Source: an uncultured Lachnospiraceae bacterium
GTDB taxonomy: Bacteria > Bacillota > Clostridia > Lachnospirales > Lachnospiraceae
Assembly (NCBI GenBank): GCA_910579735.1
Contig: CAJTUZ010000002.1
Coordinates: 1 to 64,000 of the forward strand
DNA length: 64,000 nt
Direction: 5' to 3'
Part shown: positions 15,870-24,930 of the stretch, one piece after another
How positions within the stretch are numbered: position 1 is the first letter of the stretch
How the letters are laid out: every line of letters begins with the position of its first letter
The notes under the pieces: model-generated
What the model was told of the DNA's origin: nothing
Databases searched by the model: none
Seen by the model: the letters and a program-made list of their open reading frames with translations, nothing else
Translations under genes and position numbers: made by a program

Positions 15870-18800
15870 ATGGATTTTCTGGATAAAAGAGTAAAAGGCA
15901 TCTGCGGGGAGCTGCAGAAGTTAAAAATAAAACAGCGGTTTCCGGTTACGAAGTGGCAGTATAAAGAAGGAAATTTTATATATCCCGGGGATGCTTCGGC
16001 GGATGAAAAAGCATGGGAGCCCTACGATGGCAAGACAATGCACTGGTACGGACCTGACAGACATTACTGGTTTCGGACGGAGGCTGTCGTACCCGAAGAA
16101 ATGGACGGGAAACCGTTATGGATGCATGTCTGTACACAGATCGATGAATGGGATGATGCGAAAAACCCGCAGTTTCTGTTATTTGTCAACGGAAAAATCG
16201 TGCAGGGGATCGATATGAACCACAGGGAGGTTCTGCTGACGGACAAGGCGGAGGCGGGAGAAACGCTTACGTTGGAGCTGCAGGCTTATACGGGAACGCT
16301 GCATACGGAATTTTCCCTGCTTGTGCAGCTGCAGGAAGTGGATGCGGCGATCGAGAAGCTCTATTATGATCTGTGGGTGCCGTCAGCGGCGTTCGGTCGT
16401 ATGGACGCGGACGATAAGAACCGGAAGGATATCGAGAATATCCTGAATGAGACGATCAACCTGTTAGACTTGAGGTCGCCTTATTCGGAAGCGTTCTACC
16501 GCAGCCTGGAAGATGCTTCTGCATATATCGGACAGGCGTTATATACGGATATGGCAGGATATGAGGATGTAACGGCAGCCTGTATCGGACATACGCATAT
16601 CGACGTGGCGTGGTGGTGGACCGTTGCCCAGACGAGAGAAAAAGTGGCGAGAAGTTTTGCGACCGTTTTGAAGCTTATGGAAGAATATCCGGAGTATAAG
16701 TTTATGTCCAGCCAGCCGCAGCTTTATCTTTTCCTGAAAGAACGATATCCGGCGCTTTATGAGAAAGTGAAGGAACGGATACGGGAAAAGCGCTGGGAAC
16801 CGGAAGGCGGCATGTGGGTGGAAGCGGACTGCAACCTGACTTCCGGAGAGTCTCTGGTGCGTCAGTTTATGCACGGCAGGCGTTTTTTTAAAGAGGAATT
16901 CGGCGTGGATAACAGGGTGCTCTGGCTCCCTGATGTATTCGGTTATTCCGGTGCGCTCCCGCAGATCATGAAAAAGTGCGGTATTGATTATTTCATGACC
17001 ACGAAGCTGGCATGGAATCAGTTCAATAAAGTGCCTTATGATACGATGCGCTGGAGAGGGATCGATGGAACGGAAGTTCTGACGCATCTGATCACGACGC
17101 TCGGCGTGGAGCAGCCTGTGCAGAATTTCTTTACGACGTACAACGGCATCCTGCATCCGGATGCGATCATGGGCGGGTGGATGCGTTATCAGAATAAGGA
17201 TATCAACAATGATATTCTGATTTCCTACGGATACGGCGATGGCGGAGGCGGCCCGACAAGAACCATGCTGGAAACATCGAAGCGGATGAGCAAAGGGGTA
17301 AAGGGAATCCCCAAAGTGCGCCAGGAGTTTGCGCGGACATGGTTTGAAGAACTGGAAAAGCGGGTGTGGGATCATAAGAGACTCCCTGTCTGGGAAGGAG
17401 AGTTCTATTTCGAATATCACCGGGGGACTTATACGTCTATGGCCAGAAATAAGCGTTCTAACCGAAAGGCGGAACTTGGCCTGATGGATCTGGAGCTTCT
17501 GGCGGTTATGGCACAGGACACAATGGCGTACCCGGCAAAAGAACTGGATGCGATCTGGAAGAGCGTGCTGTTAAATCAGTTCCATGACATTCTGCCGGGC
17601 TCTTCCATTCAGGAAGTCTATGAGGTGACCAAAAAAGAATATGCAGACATTGCCGCTTCGACTGCGGCATTGATAGATGCGCGGATGCAGGCGCTGGTAC
17701 CGGATGGAGAAGGCGTGACAATCTTCAATACGACGGGAAAAGTGCGTAATGATGTGGTAAAACTTGACGCTGTCGGGGCGGAAGCGCTTTCGGATGAGAC
17801 AGGCGCCGTTTATCCGGTACAGAAGACGGATGATGGAGCGATCGTCTATGTGAAGGGACTGCCCGCGAAAGGATATAAAGTCTTTGCGCAGATTAAAACC
17901 TTGCCGCAGATGCCGGAGACGCAGACGAAGAACCCGTTTACCCTGTCGGGCGGCGGATGCCTTGAGACGCCCTATTATACGGTACAATTTGATGAAAACG
18001 GATTGATCAGCGCAATCTATGACAAAGAAAATGACAGAGATGTCATAAAGACGGGAGAACGGGCGAATCTGATGCGGATGTATGAAGATAAGCCGATCTA
18101 TTATGACAATTGGGATATCGATATTTATTACACCGAAAAATATTGGGACGTGACGGAGCTGGAAAGCATGGAGTGGACAGCGCTTGGCCCTGTACGGGCA
18201 ACGCTTATGCTGACACGGAAGATCAGTCAGTCTTTGATCAGGCAGAACATTCATTTCTATGCGGACAGCCGCAGGATCGAGTTTGAGACTTATGTGGACT
18301 GGAAGGAGCACCAGCATCTTTTGAAAGTGCATTTTCCGGTGGATGTGCATACGGATGAAGCGGCTTTCGATATCCAGTTCGGTAATCTGACCAGGAAAAC
18401 GCATTGCAATACCAGCTGGGATAAAGCGCGTTTCGAAAGCTGCGGACAAAAGTGGATGGATCTTTCGGAAGGCCATTACGGCGTCAGTCTGTTAAACGAC
18501 TGCAAGTACGGTCATTCGGTAAAAGATGGCAATATGGCCTTAACGCTGATCAAGTCGGGGATCGAACCGAATCCGGTGACAGATCAGGAGGAACATTTTT
18601 TCACTTATGCCATTTATCCGCATGCGGAAAACTGGGCGGCGGCAGGTACGGTGAGAGAAGCCTATATGCTGAACCAGCCTGCCTATGCGGTAAAAGGCGG
18701 CGTTCCGGGAATGCAGTTTAGTCTGGCAGAGGTAGATCGGGAAAATATCATTCTGGAAACGATCAAAGCAGCGGAAGATGGGGAAGGCACGATTTTCCGC

Positions 18801-18974
18801 ATGTATGAGTCGGAAAATGCCAAAACAAAAGTCTGCCTGACGGTAAACCGTCCGTTTACCAAAGCATATCTGTGCAATCTGCTTGAGGAAAACGAAGCGG
18901 AGGCGCGTGTGGAAGAAAACCGGATCCTGTTTACCTGTAATCCTTATGAGATCGTGACCGTGAAGATTGTATAA
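15870..18974 (+). CDS. GH38 alpha-mannosidase
   Basis: This 1034-aa enzyme removes alpha-linked mannose from glycans. The N-terminal part (to about 235) is beta-rich. The catalytic domain starts IGHTHIDVAWWW, whose His243 and Asp245 region binds the metal, and has the nucleophile Asp355 in WLPDVFGYSG. Further conserved parts are YGYGDGGGGPTRTMLE and LNQFHDILPGSSI. A long C-terminal beta domain follows. No signal peptide is seen, so it should act inside the cell on imported oligosaccharides. GAGGATGAGGAG precedes ATG 15870. Length and motif order fit family GH38 throughout. Confidence 0.93.
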   Translation: MDFLDKRVKGICGELQKLKIKQRFPVTKWQYKEGNFIYPGDASADEKAWEPYDGKTMHWYGPDRHYWFRTEAVVPEEMDGKPLWMHVCTQIDEWDDAKNPQFLLFVNGKIVQGIDMNHREVLLTDKAEAGETLTLELQAYTGTLHTEFSLLVQLQEVDAAIEKLYYDLWVPSAAFGRMDADDKNRKDIENILNETINLLDLRSPYSEAFYRSLEDASAYIGQALYTDMAGYEDVTAACIGHTHIDVAWWWTVAQTREKVARSFATVLKLMEEYPEYKFMSSQPQLYLFLKERYPALYEKVKERIREKRWEPEGGMWVEADCNLTSGESLVRQFMHGRRFFKEEFGVDNRVLWLPDVFGYSGALPQIMKKCGIDYFMTTKLAWNQFNKVPYDTMRWRGIDGTEVLTHLITTLGVEQPVQNFFTTYNGILHPDAIMGGWMRYQNKDINNDILISYGYGDGGGGPTRTMLETSKRMSKGVKGIPKVRQEFARTWFEELEKRVWDHKRLPVWEGEFYFEYHRGTYTSMARNKRSNRKAELGLMDLELLAVMAQDTMAYPAKELDAIWKSVLLNQFHDILPGSSIQEVYEVTKKEYADIAASTAALIDARMQALVPDGEGVTIFNTTGKVRNDVVKLDAVGAEALSDETGAVYPVQKTDDGAIVYVKGLPAKGYKVFAQIKTLPQMPETQTKNPFTLSGGGCLETPYYTVQFDENGLISAIYDKENDRDVIKTGERANLMRMYEDKPIYYDNWDIDIYYTEKYWDVTELESMEWTALGPVRATLMLTRKISQSLIRQNIHFYADSRRIEFETYVDWKEHQHLLKVHFPVDVHTDEAAFDIQFGNLTRKTHCNTSWDKARFESCGQKWMDLSEGHYGVSLLNDCKYGHSVKDGNMALTLIKSGIEPNPVTDQEEHFFTYAIYPHAENWAAAGTVREAYMLNQPAYAVKGGVPGMQFSLAEVDRENIILETIKAAEDGEGTIFRMYESENAKTKVCLTVNRPFTKAYLCNLLEENEAEARVEENRILFTCNPYEIVTVKIV

Positions 18975-19017
18975 AAACAATATGATGCATCATTGTATAA
19001 TGGGAGGACACAGCAGA

Positions 19018-20874
19018 ATGTATCTGATACCAAAACCGAAACAACTGATCAAAGGAAAAGACCGCTTTTATATAAGCGGCAGGACACGCATCGTACTCGA
19101 TGGCGCATTGCGTCAAGAAGGCGATATCTGCGTTATGCTGCTACAGGAATGCATCGGGAAATGGGCCGGATTTACCCCGGCGCCCGGGAAGGGAAGACAA
19201 AGTGCGGGCGATATCTTTCTAACAATCGATCCGGCGTATCAAAAGCAGGAATACCGCCTTGTCATAGCGGAAAACGGGATTACGGCGGCCGGCGGAGACC
19301 GTGCCGGACTGCTGTATGCGGCGGAAACATTGTGTCAGATCATAGAGCAGCAGGGCGGCGCGCCGGAGTGCGTGGAGATCCTGGATGCACCGGATATCGG
19401 ACACCGCGGCTATTATCTGGATGAAACAAGAGGAAGAGTCCTGAAATTGGAGTATTTAAAAAAGACAGTGGACAGACTGTGCCGTTATAAGATCAATGAA
19501 TTTCAGCTTTATATCGAACATACGTATATGTTTGAAGGATTTTCCGAGATGTGGCGGAACGAGACGCCGTTAACGGCACAGGAAATTCTGGAACTTGACA
19601 GATACTGCAGGCAGCGCTGTATTGAACTGATCCCATCCCTTGCAAGTTTCGGGCATCTGTATATGCTGCTTTCCACTAGAAGCTACGGAGAACTGTGTGA
19701 ATTGGAAGATTCGGTAAACCGCCCGTTTTCCTTTGAGGACCGTATGCAGCACCATACGATCAATGCATCGGACGAGCGGGCGCTTCCGCTGATCAAAGGG
19801 ATGATAGAAGAATATATGTCTCTTTTTTCCTCGGATAAATTCAATATCTGCGCGGATGAGACATTTGACCTGGGTAAAGGAAAGAGCAAAACCCTGGCGG
19901 AAGAAAAAGGAGTGCACCGCATCTATATCGACTATGTGAAAGAATTATGTACGTTTTTGAAAGATCACGGCAAGACCCCCATGTTCTGGGGGGACGTGAT
20001 CTGTGCAGAACCCGGGTTGATCCGGGAACTGCCCGAGGAGACGATTTGCCTCACCTGGGGATATGCGAAAGACCAGCGCGAGGACGAGAGCAGGGATATG
20101 GCCAAAGCCGGCGCCAGCCAATATCTTTGTCCCGGTGTCTGCGGGTGGAACCAGTGGGTCAATTTGATAGAAGACTCCTACCATAATATTACGAGAATGT
20201 GCGGCTATGCCGAAAAATATCAGGCTGTCGGCATTTTGAATACGGATTGGGGCGATTTCGGCCACATCAATCATCCGGCATTCTCCGTACCGGGTATGAT
20301 TTATGGGGCGGCCTTTTCCTGGAATCACGAGACTGTGCCTTTTGAAGAAATGAACCGTCAGATTTCCAGGATAGAGTATCATGACAGATCGGAACAGTTT
20401 ACAGGCATCCTTGCCCAGATTAGCAGGAATTCTCTGTTTGGATGGGAAACGGCGGTTGTATACTATGAAACTGCACGGAAAAAAACGGGAACGAAAAGCG
20501 CTTACGGACTGCCGGATTTTGGCGCATCCTGTAAAAGGGAGGCTGTTCATGATGCCAATACGGCGTTAGAAGGACTCAGGCGGCAGTTAAAAGAAAACGC
20601 AGTCTTTATGGATTCCTCCTGCCGCGGCGTATTGCAGCTGTGCGACGTGACGATGGAAGGGATAGCCATATGGAACGAAATCGGCGCTTTCGCTGCGGAT
20701 AAGGAACTTGGCAAAGCTTTGCAGAGACCGGAACAATCGGCCCTGGAACTGGCAAAAAGACTGGAAGTCTGGTTTATGGACTATAAAAATCTGTGGCGCG
20801 AGACCGCCAAAGAAGGCGATCTGGGACGCATTTCGGAGATCGTGTTCTGGTATGCGGATCTGTTGAGAGAGTAG
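19018..20874 (+). CDS. GH20-type beta-N-acetylhexosaminidase
   Basis: This 618-aa enzyme has an N-terminal GH20b-like domain (YLIPKPKQL through about residue 125). The TIM barrel begins DIGHRGYYLDETRGRVLK. The catalytic Asp-Glu pair is Asp280-Glu281 in NICADETFDLG, which differs from the usual GGDE wording but fits a GH20 subgroup. A helical C-terminus follows. ATG 19018 is preferred because GGGAGGA lies 9 nt upstream; earlier ATGs have no site. No signal peptide is present, so it probably trims GlcNAc or GalNAc from imported oligosaccharides. It is the last gene of the glycosidase operon. Confidence 0.85.
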   Translation: MYLIPKPKQLIKGKDRFYISGRTRIVLDGALRQEGDICVMLLQECIGKWAGFTPAPGKGRQSAGDIFLTIDPAYQKQEYRLVIAENGITAAGGDRAGLLYAAETLCQIIEQQGGAPECVEILDAPDIGHRGYYLDETRGRVLKLEYLKKTVDRLCRYKINEFQLYIEHTYMFEGFSEMWRNETPLTAQEILELDRYCRQRCIELIPSLASFGHLYMLLSTRSYGELCELEDSVNRPFSFEDRMQHHTINASDERALPLIKGMIEEYMSLFSSDKFNICADETFDLGKGKSKTLAEEKGVHRIYIDYVKELCTFLKDHGKTPMFWGDVICAEPGLIRELPEETICLTWGYAKDQREDESRDMAKAGASQYLCPGVCGWNQWVNLIEDSYHNITRMCGYAEKYQAVGILNTDWGDFGHINHPAFSVPGMIYGAAFSWNHETVPFEEMNRQISRIEYHDRSEQFTGILAQISRNSLFGWETAVVYYETARKKTGTKSAYGLPDFGASCKREAVHDANTALEGLRRQLKENAVFMDSSCRGVLQLCDVTMEGIAIWNEIGAFAADKELGKALQRPEQSALELAKRLEVWFMDYKNLWRETAKEGDLGRISEIVFWYADLLRE

Positions 20875-21116
20875 AGAGAAATCCAGGGAACCAAAGCGGC
20901 GGCATATGCTCTGTATGACTTTTTAATCACAAGATTTTTTCGTGGTTAGTGAATATGAATAAATGTAAAAAGGTTAATATTTTTTCGACGTATCATATGT
21001 AAATTGCCCGGCCAAAAGGTGATAAATACATTGTCCAAACAGCCGTATGCTTGTAAAATCAAGAAGTTTGTGGTAGTATGAAGATACAAAAATGAAAGGG
21101 AAAGCAGGTAGGAAGA

Positions 21117-21545
21117 TTGACAGTGACGGAACAGATAGACCGGAAACATCAGGAAGATTTACAGAGACTAAGGGACTTTCGCCTGCTTGATGATGATTTC
21201 CTTACAAAGTGTTTTGAAGGAGATACAGCAAGTATAGAACTGGTATTGCAGATTGTGCTTGAAAAGCCGAATTTAAAGGTGTTGGATGTTCGTACACAGG
21301 TATTTGTGGAGAATCTGCTAAACCGTTCGGTGAGGCTGGATATCCTGGCTGCGGACAGCACAGGGGCAAAACTGAACGTAGAAGTACAGCGTTCCGATAA
21401 AGGAGCCGGGAGAAAAAGAGCAAGGTACAACAGCAGCATGATGGACGCGTACCTTTTGAAGAAAGGCGAGGATTTCGACAAGCCGCCCGCCGCTTTGGAT
21501 CCCTGGTTTTTTACAAAATGCGGAAAATCTATTTACAGAGCGTAG
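21117..21545 (+). pseudogene. Truncated Rpn/PD-(D/E)XK nuclease-type transposase
   Basis: The 142-aa reading frame matches the N-terminal half of recombination-promoting nuclease proteins: DLQRLRDFRLLDDDFLTKCF, then SVRLDILAADSTGAKLNVEV, which contains the Asp and Glu-x-Gln core (EVQR). Normal members are near 280-300 aa. Here the family pattern stops at KKGEDFDK and the tail PPAALDPWFF is unrelated, so the gene is cut off. The start is TTG 21117 or GTG 21123, both after AGGAAG. The nuclease core is present but the protein is probably non-functional. Confidence 0.7.
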
Positions 21546-21607
21546 GAAGTCGTGTTATCATAAGTAGTAATTAAAACTATGTGGAATGGTAATGGAGGCT
21601 TTACTTT

Positions 21608-22444
21608 ATGAGTTATAAGATTATCGTAGACAGTTGCTGCGAGCTGCCGGAACAATATCACAAGGATGAGCGGTTTCAGTTTATTCCGCTCGGATTGGAA
21701 GTGGGCGATTATCAGATCATGGATGACGAGCACTTTGATCAGGCTGAATTTCTTGCGCAGGTTGCATTGTATCCGCACTGCCCGAAATCTTCCTGTCCAT
21801 CGCCGGAGAAATACATGGAAGCCTATAGGGCGGATGTCGATAATATTTTCGTTGTGACGCTCTCTTCTCATTTGAGCGGAAGTTATAACAGCGCCGTGCT
21901 GGGCAAGAATCTGTATCATGAGCAGTACGGGACGAAAAATATCTATGTATTTGATTCGGAATCGGCCAGCAGCGGCGAGACGCAGTATGCCATGAAGATG
22001 ATGCAGCTGCAGGAACAGGGCGTTTCCTTCGAGGAGACGATCGCGGAACTGGAAGCCTTCAGAGACGAGATGAAGACCTATTTTATACTGGATAACCTGG
22101 AAACGCTCCGTAAGAACGGGAGACTGACGGGTGTGAAAGCGATGGTCGTATCGACGTTGAATATCAAACCGATCATGTGCGGCAATCACGGCGTGATCGA
22201 GCAGAAGAGCCAGGCGATCGGGATGAAGAAAGCCATTGGCAAACTGGCGGATATCATGGTAAAAGAAGTGCCTGATATTACGGAAAGAACGCTGATGATC
22301 TCACATTGCAACTGCCCGGACCGGGCCGGTTTCATGCAAAAAGAACTGCTTGCCAGAACGAAGGTAAAAGAAATCGTCATTATGGATACCGCAGGCGTCA
22401 GCAGCATGTATGCCAATGACGGCGGCATTATTGTTACAATATAG
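21608..22444 (+). CDS. DegV-family fatty-acid-binding protein
   Basis: This 278-aa cytoplasmic protein binds a fatty acid in related structures, where it can present fatty acids to a FakA-type kinase. It shows the opening IIVDSCCELP, the loop SSCPSPEKYMEAY, the conserved VVTLSSHLSGSYNSA and VFDSESASSGETQ, and the C-terminal SHCNCPDR. Length is normal (about 280 aa). It is a single-gene unit ended by a terminator at 22476-22507. FakA is not encoded nearby. Confidence 0.92.
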   Translation: MSYKIIVDSCCELPEQYHKDERFQFIPLGLEVGDYQIMDDEHFDQAEFLAQVALYPHCPKSSCPSPEKYMEAYRADVDNIFVVTLSSHLSGSYNSAVLGKNLYHEQYGTKNIYVFDSESASSGETQYAMKMMQLQEQGVSFEETIAELEAFRDEMKTYFILDNLETLRKNGRLTGVKAMVVSTLNIKPIMCGNHGVIEQKSQAIGMKKAIGKLADIMVKEVPDITERTLMISHCNCPDRAGFMQKELLARTKVKEIVIMDTAGVSSMYANDGGIIVTI

Positions 22445-22475
22445 ACATAAAGGGAAATCAAATATCAAGGGAAAT

Positions 22476-22507
22476 AAAAAACGGCCGTAATTTTACGGTC
22501 GTTTTTG
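22476..22507. terminator. Bidirectional intrinsic terminator
   Basis: An ACGGCCGTAA / TTACGGTCGT stem is flanked by A-run on the left and T-run on the right, so it works in both directions. It lies between the convergent DegV and DUF1294 genes. Confidence 0.88.
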
Positions 22508-22560
22508 TATAAAGATAACGGGAATCCGCAGAGCGGACTGCCCGTTATGATGATCCTATT

Positions 22561-22854
22561 TTAGAGAAATGCAAACTGGATCGGCGAATAGATCAGGAGT
22601 GCCACGATCGCTATCTGCAGAAACAAAATAGCCGGCATACCATAGAGAAAGTACCAGTGTCTCGTTTTATGATGAAACAGATGCATACCTATGGTAGTGC
22701 CGAGACTGCCGCCCATCAGGGCGATGACAAACAGCGTGGATTCAGGGATGCGAAAGGCCCTTTTCCGCGCTCTTAGTTTGTCGATGCCCATAATGAAAAA
22801 TCCGGCCAGATTAACGATCGTCAGATAAAGAACAATATATGAGATAACACTCAT
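22561..22854 (-). CDS. DUF1294-family small membrane protein
   Basis: This 97-aa inner-membrane protein has about three hydrophobic segments. The family signature is GIDKLRARKRAFRIPESTL, followed by GGSLGTTIGMHLFHHKT. The function of DUF1294 proteins is unknown. It starts 19 nt after the argG stop on the same strand, with AGAGGG before the ATG, so it is likely co-transcribed with argG, although a functional link is not evident. Confidence 0.88.
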   Translation of the reverse strand: MSVISYIVLYLTIVNLAGFFIMGIDKLRARKRAFRIPESTLFVIALMGGSLGTTIGMHLFHHKTRHWYFLYGMPAILFLQIAIVALLIYSPIQFAFL

Positions 22855-22873
22855 AAAAACCCTCTTATTTCTA

Positions 22874-24094
22874 TTAGTTTTTGCCTTCCGTTTCCTGCAT
22901 CTTCATGGCGCGTACCTTGCTTGCAAGACCAAACAGATTGATGAAACCTTCTGCGTCATGATGATCGTACAGATCTCCCGTCGTAAAAGAAGCAATGCTT
23001 TCGTTGTACAGAGAATACGGTGAGGAGGTTCCTGCTTTGATGATGTTTCCTTTGTAAAGCTTGAATTTCACTTCGCCGGTCACATACTTCTGTGTAGATT
23101 CGATGAATGCCTGCAGCGCCTCACGAAGCGGTGTAAACCATTTTCCTTCATATACGACCTGCGCAAATTTGCTGCCAAGATCCGCTTTCATAGCGTACGT
23201 GTCACGGTCAAGGATCAGCTCTTCCAACTGCTGATGCGCTTCATACAGGATCGTGCCGCCGGGTGTTTCATAAACGCCGCGGGATTTCATACCGACAACG
23301 CGGTTTTCTACAATATCAACGATACCGATACCGTGTTTTCCGCCAAGTTCGTTTAAAACGGTAATGATCTCGGATACTTTCATTTTCTTACCGTTTACGG
23401 ACGTCGGAACGCCTTTTTCAAATGTCATGGTCACATATTCGCCTTCCTCGGGAGCTTTCTCAGGCGTGGTGCCGAGTACCAGAAGATGTTCATAGTTCGG
23501 TTCTGCCGCAGGATCTTCCAACTCGAGACCCTCGTGGCTGATGTGCCATAAGTTACGGTCGCGGCTGTAGCTGCTGTCTGCTGAAAACGGTAAATCGATA
23601 CCGTGGTTCCGGCAGTATTCGATCTCTTCTTCACGGGAATTCATGTTCCACTTGTCATTTCTCCACGCCGCAATAATTTTTAAGTCGGGAGCAAGCGCCT
23701 TAATGCCGAGTTCAAAACGGATCTGATCGTTGCCTTTGCCGGTTGCACCGTGGCAGATTGCCGTAGCGCCTTCTTTACGGGCGATCTCCACCAGTCTTTT
23801 GGCGATCACCGGTCTTGCCATGGACGTGCCGAGCAGGTATTTATTCTCGTAAACGGCATGGGCCTGTACGCAGGGAACGATAAAATCATCACAGAATTCA
23901 TCTGTCAGGTCTTCTATATATAATTTGGCAGCGCCGCTTGAAATAGCTCTTTCTTCCAAACCATCCAGTTCTTCGCCCTGACCGCAGTCAGCACATACGC
24001 AGATCACTTCATAATCAAAATTTTCTTTTAACCAGGGAATGATAGCGGTAGTATCAAGTCCGCCTGAATAGGCAAGTATAATTTTTTCTTTCAT
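22874..24094 (-). CDS. argG: Argininosuccinate synthase
   Basis: This 406-aa cytoplasmic enzyme joins citrulline and aspartate with ATP hydrolysis in the penultimate step of arginine synthesis. The ATP pyrophosphatase loop is LAYSGGLDTTAIIPWL. Further conserved parts are ATGKGNDQIRFELG and YSRDRNLWHISHEG. The length is normal. The Shine-Dalgarno GGGAGGA is clear upstream. It lies on the opposite strand from argJ-argB-argD. Neither argC, argF nor argH is in the window. No canonical ARG box was recognised in 24095-24312. Confidence 0.97.
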   Translation of the reverse strand: MKEKIILAYSGGLDTTAIIPWLKENFDYEVICVCADCGQGEELDGLEERAISSGAAKLYIEDLTDEFCDDFIVPCVQAHAVYENKYLLGTSMARPVIAKRLVEIARKEGATAICHGATGKGNDQIRFELGIKALAPDLKIIAAWRNDKWNMNSREEEIEYCRNHGIDLPFSADSSYSRDRNLWHISHEGLELEDPAAEPNYEHLLVLGTTPEKAPEEGEYVTMTFEKGVPTSVNGKKMKVSEIITVLNELGGKHGIGIVDIVENRVVGMKSRGVYETPGGTILYEAHQQLEELILDRDTYAMKADLGSKFAQVVYEGKWFTPLREALQAFIESTQKYVTGEVKFKLYKGNIIKAGTSSPYSLYNESIASFTTGDLYDHHDAEGFINLFGLASKVRAMKMQETEGKN

Positions 24095-24312
24095 ATTATA
24101 TAAGTCCTCCCTCTTATTGACTTTCTGAAAACAATATACAACAATCGTAAGGATAACGCAAGTATGATTTCTGTTATCGATTCGCTCCTTTTGACACCCT
24201 CATCCTATCTAAATGGAAAACAATGATAAATTTTGTGTACTATCTTAAAATAGTGTGATAGAATAGAAAATGTTGAATTAAGGCGGCGAAAGGAACAGGG
24301 AGGTCTTTTGGC

Positions 24313-24759
24313 ATGGTACGGGCGATGACGATAGAGGATTACGACGAAGTACGGGCACTTTGGATGTCGATAAAGGGTTTTGGCATCCGCAGCGTGGATG
24401 ATTCCAGAGAGGGCGTGGAAGCCTTCTTAAAAAGAAATCCGGGCAGCAGCGTAGTGGCCGTAATGGATGGCAGGATAGTAGGTGCGATCCTGTGCGGACA
24501 TGATGGCAGAAGAGGCTGTCTGTATCATGTCTGTGTGGCGGAGGACCACAGAATGCGCGGTATCGGCAAAGAGATGGTCGTGTTTTGCATGAATGCCCTG
24601 AAAAAAGAACGGATCAACAAAGTTTCCCTGATCGCCTTTACGAAGAATGACATCGGCAATGCGTTTTGGAAGCAGATCGGCTGGACCAGACGGGAAGATT
24701 TGAATTATTATGATTTTACGCTGAATGAAGATAATATTACGGCGTTCAATAAAGAATAA
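24313..24759 (+). CDS. GNAT-family N-acetyltransferase
   Basis: This 148-aa enzyme has the acetyl-CoA loop HRMRGIGKEMVVFCMNA after the strand GCLYHVCVAED. A C-terminal FWKQIGWTRREDLNYYDF resembles RimI/YpeA-type members. GGGAGG precedes ATG 24313. It lies directly ahead of argJ. Because some single-domain GNATs serve as N-acetylglutamate synthases, a role in arginine synthesis is possible but unsupported beyond position; argJ in this locus already could provide that activity. Confidence 0.85.
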   Translation: MVRAMTIEDYDEVRALWMSIKGFGIRSVDDSREGVEAFLKRNPGSSVVAVMDGRIVGAILCGHDGRRGCLYHVCVAEDHRMRGIGKEMVVFCMNALKKERINKVSLIAFTKNDIGNAFWKQIGWTRREDLNYYDFTLNEDNITAFNKE

Positions 24760-24773
24760 AGAATAAGGAATGA

Positions 24774-24898
24774 AGTTCTGCTAAGGCAGCGGAGGACGCT
24801 GCCTAAGTAGAACTATGTCATTCCTGGCAGAATCGCCCAATGCGATTCTGCCGGGGAAGATAAAAAATAAGAAGGTAATTGTGAAACTCTGAGGCAGG
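24774..24898. repeat. Structured intergenic repeat with family end sequence
   Basis: A hairpin at 24774-24814 and a perfect 11-bp stem (24826-24836 with 24842-24852) are followed by 24873-24898, which matches the left end of the 8751 element at 24 of 26 bases. A 14-bp imperfect direct repeat (24756-24769 and 24899-24912) flanks the stretch. It is a divergent or partial member of the same family, lying between the GNAT and argJ genes. Confidence 0.5.
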
Positions 24899-24930
24899 AT
24901 AAAGAGTAAGAACGGAAAGGGGTTTGGAAT

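Noticed and set aside
16539..17420. 293-codon open frame on the minus strand
   Set aside because: It is antisense to the GH38 catalytic domain, which is fully conserved on the plus strand.
17571..18476. 301-codon open frame on the minus strand
   Set aside because: It is antisense to GH38 with shadow-like composition and no ribosome site.
24095..24312. ARG box or T-box upstream of argG
   Set aside because: No palindrome of the TGAAT-type or T-box sequence could be recognised by eye.
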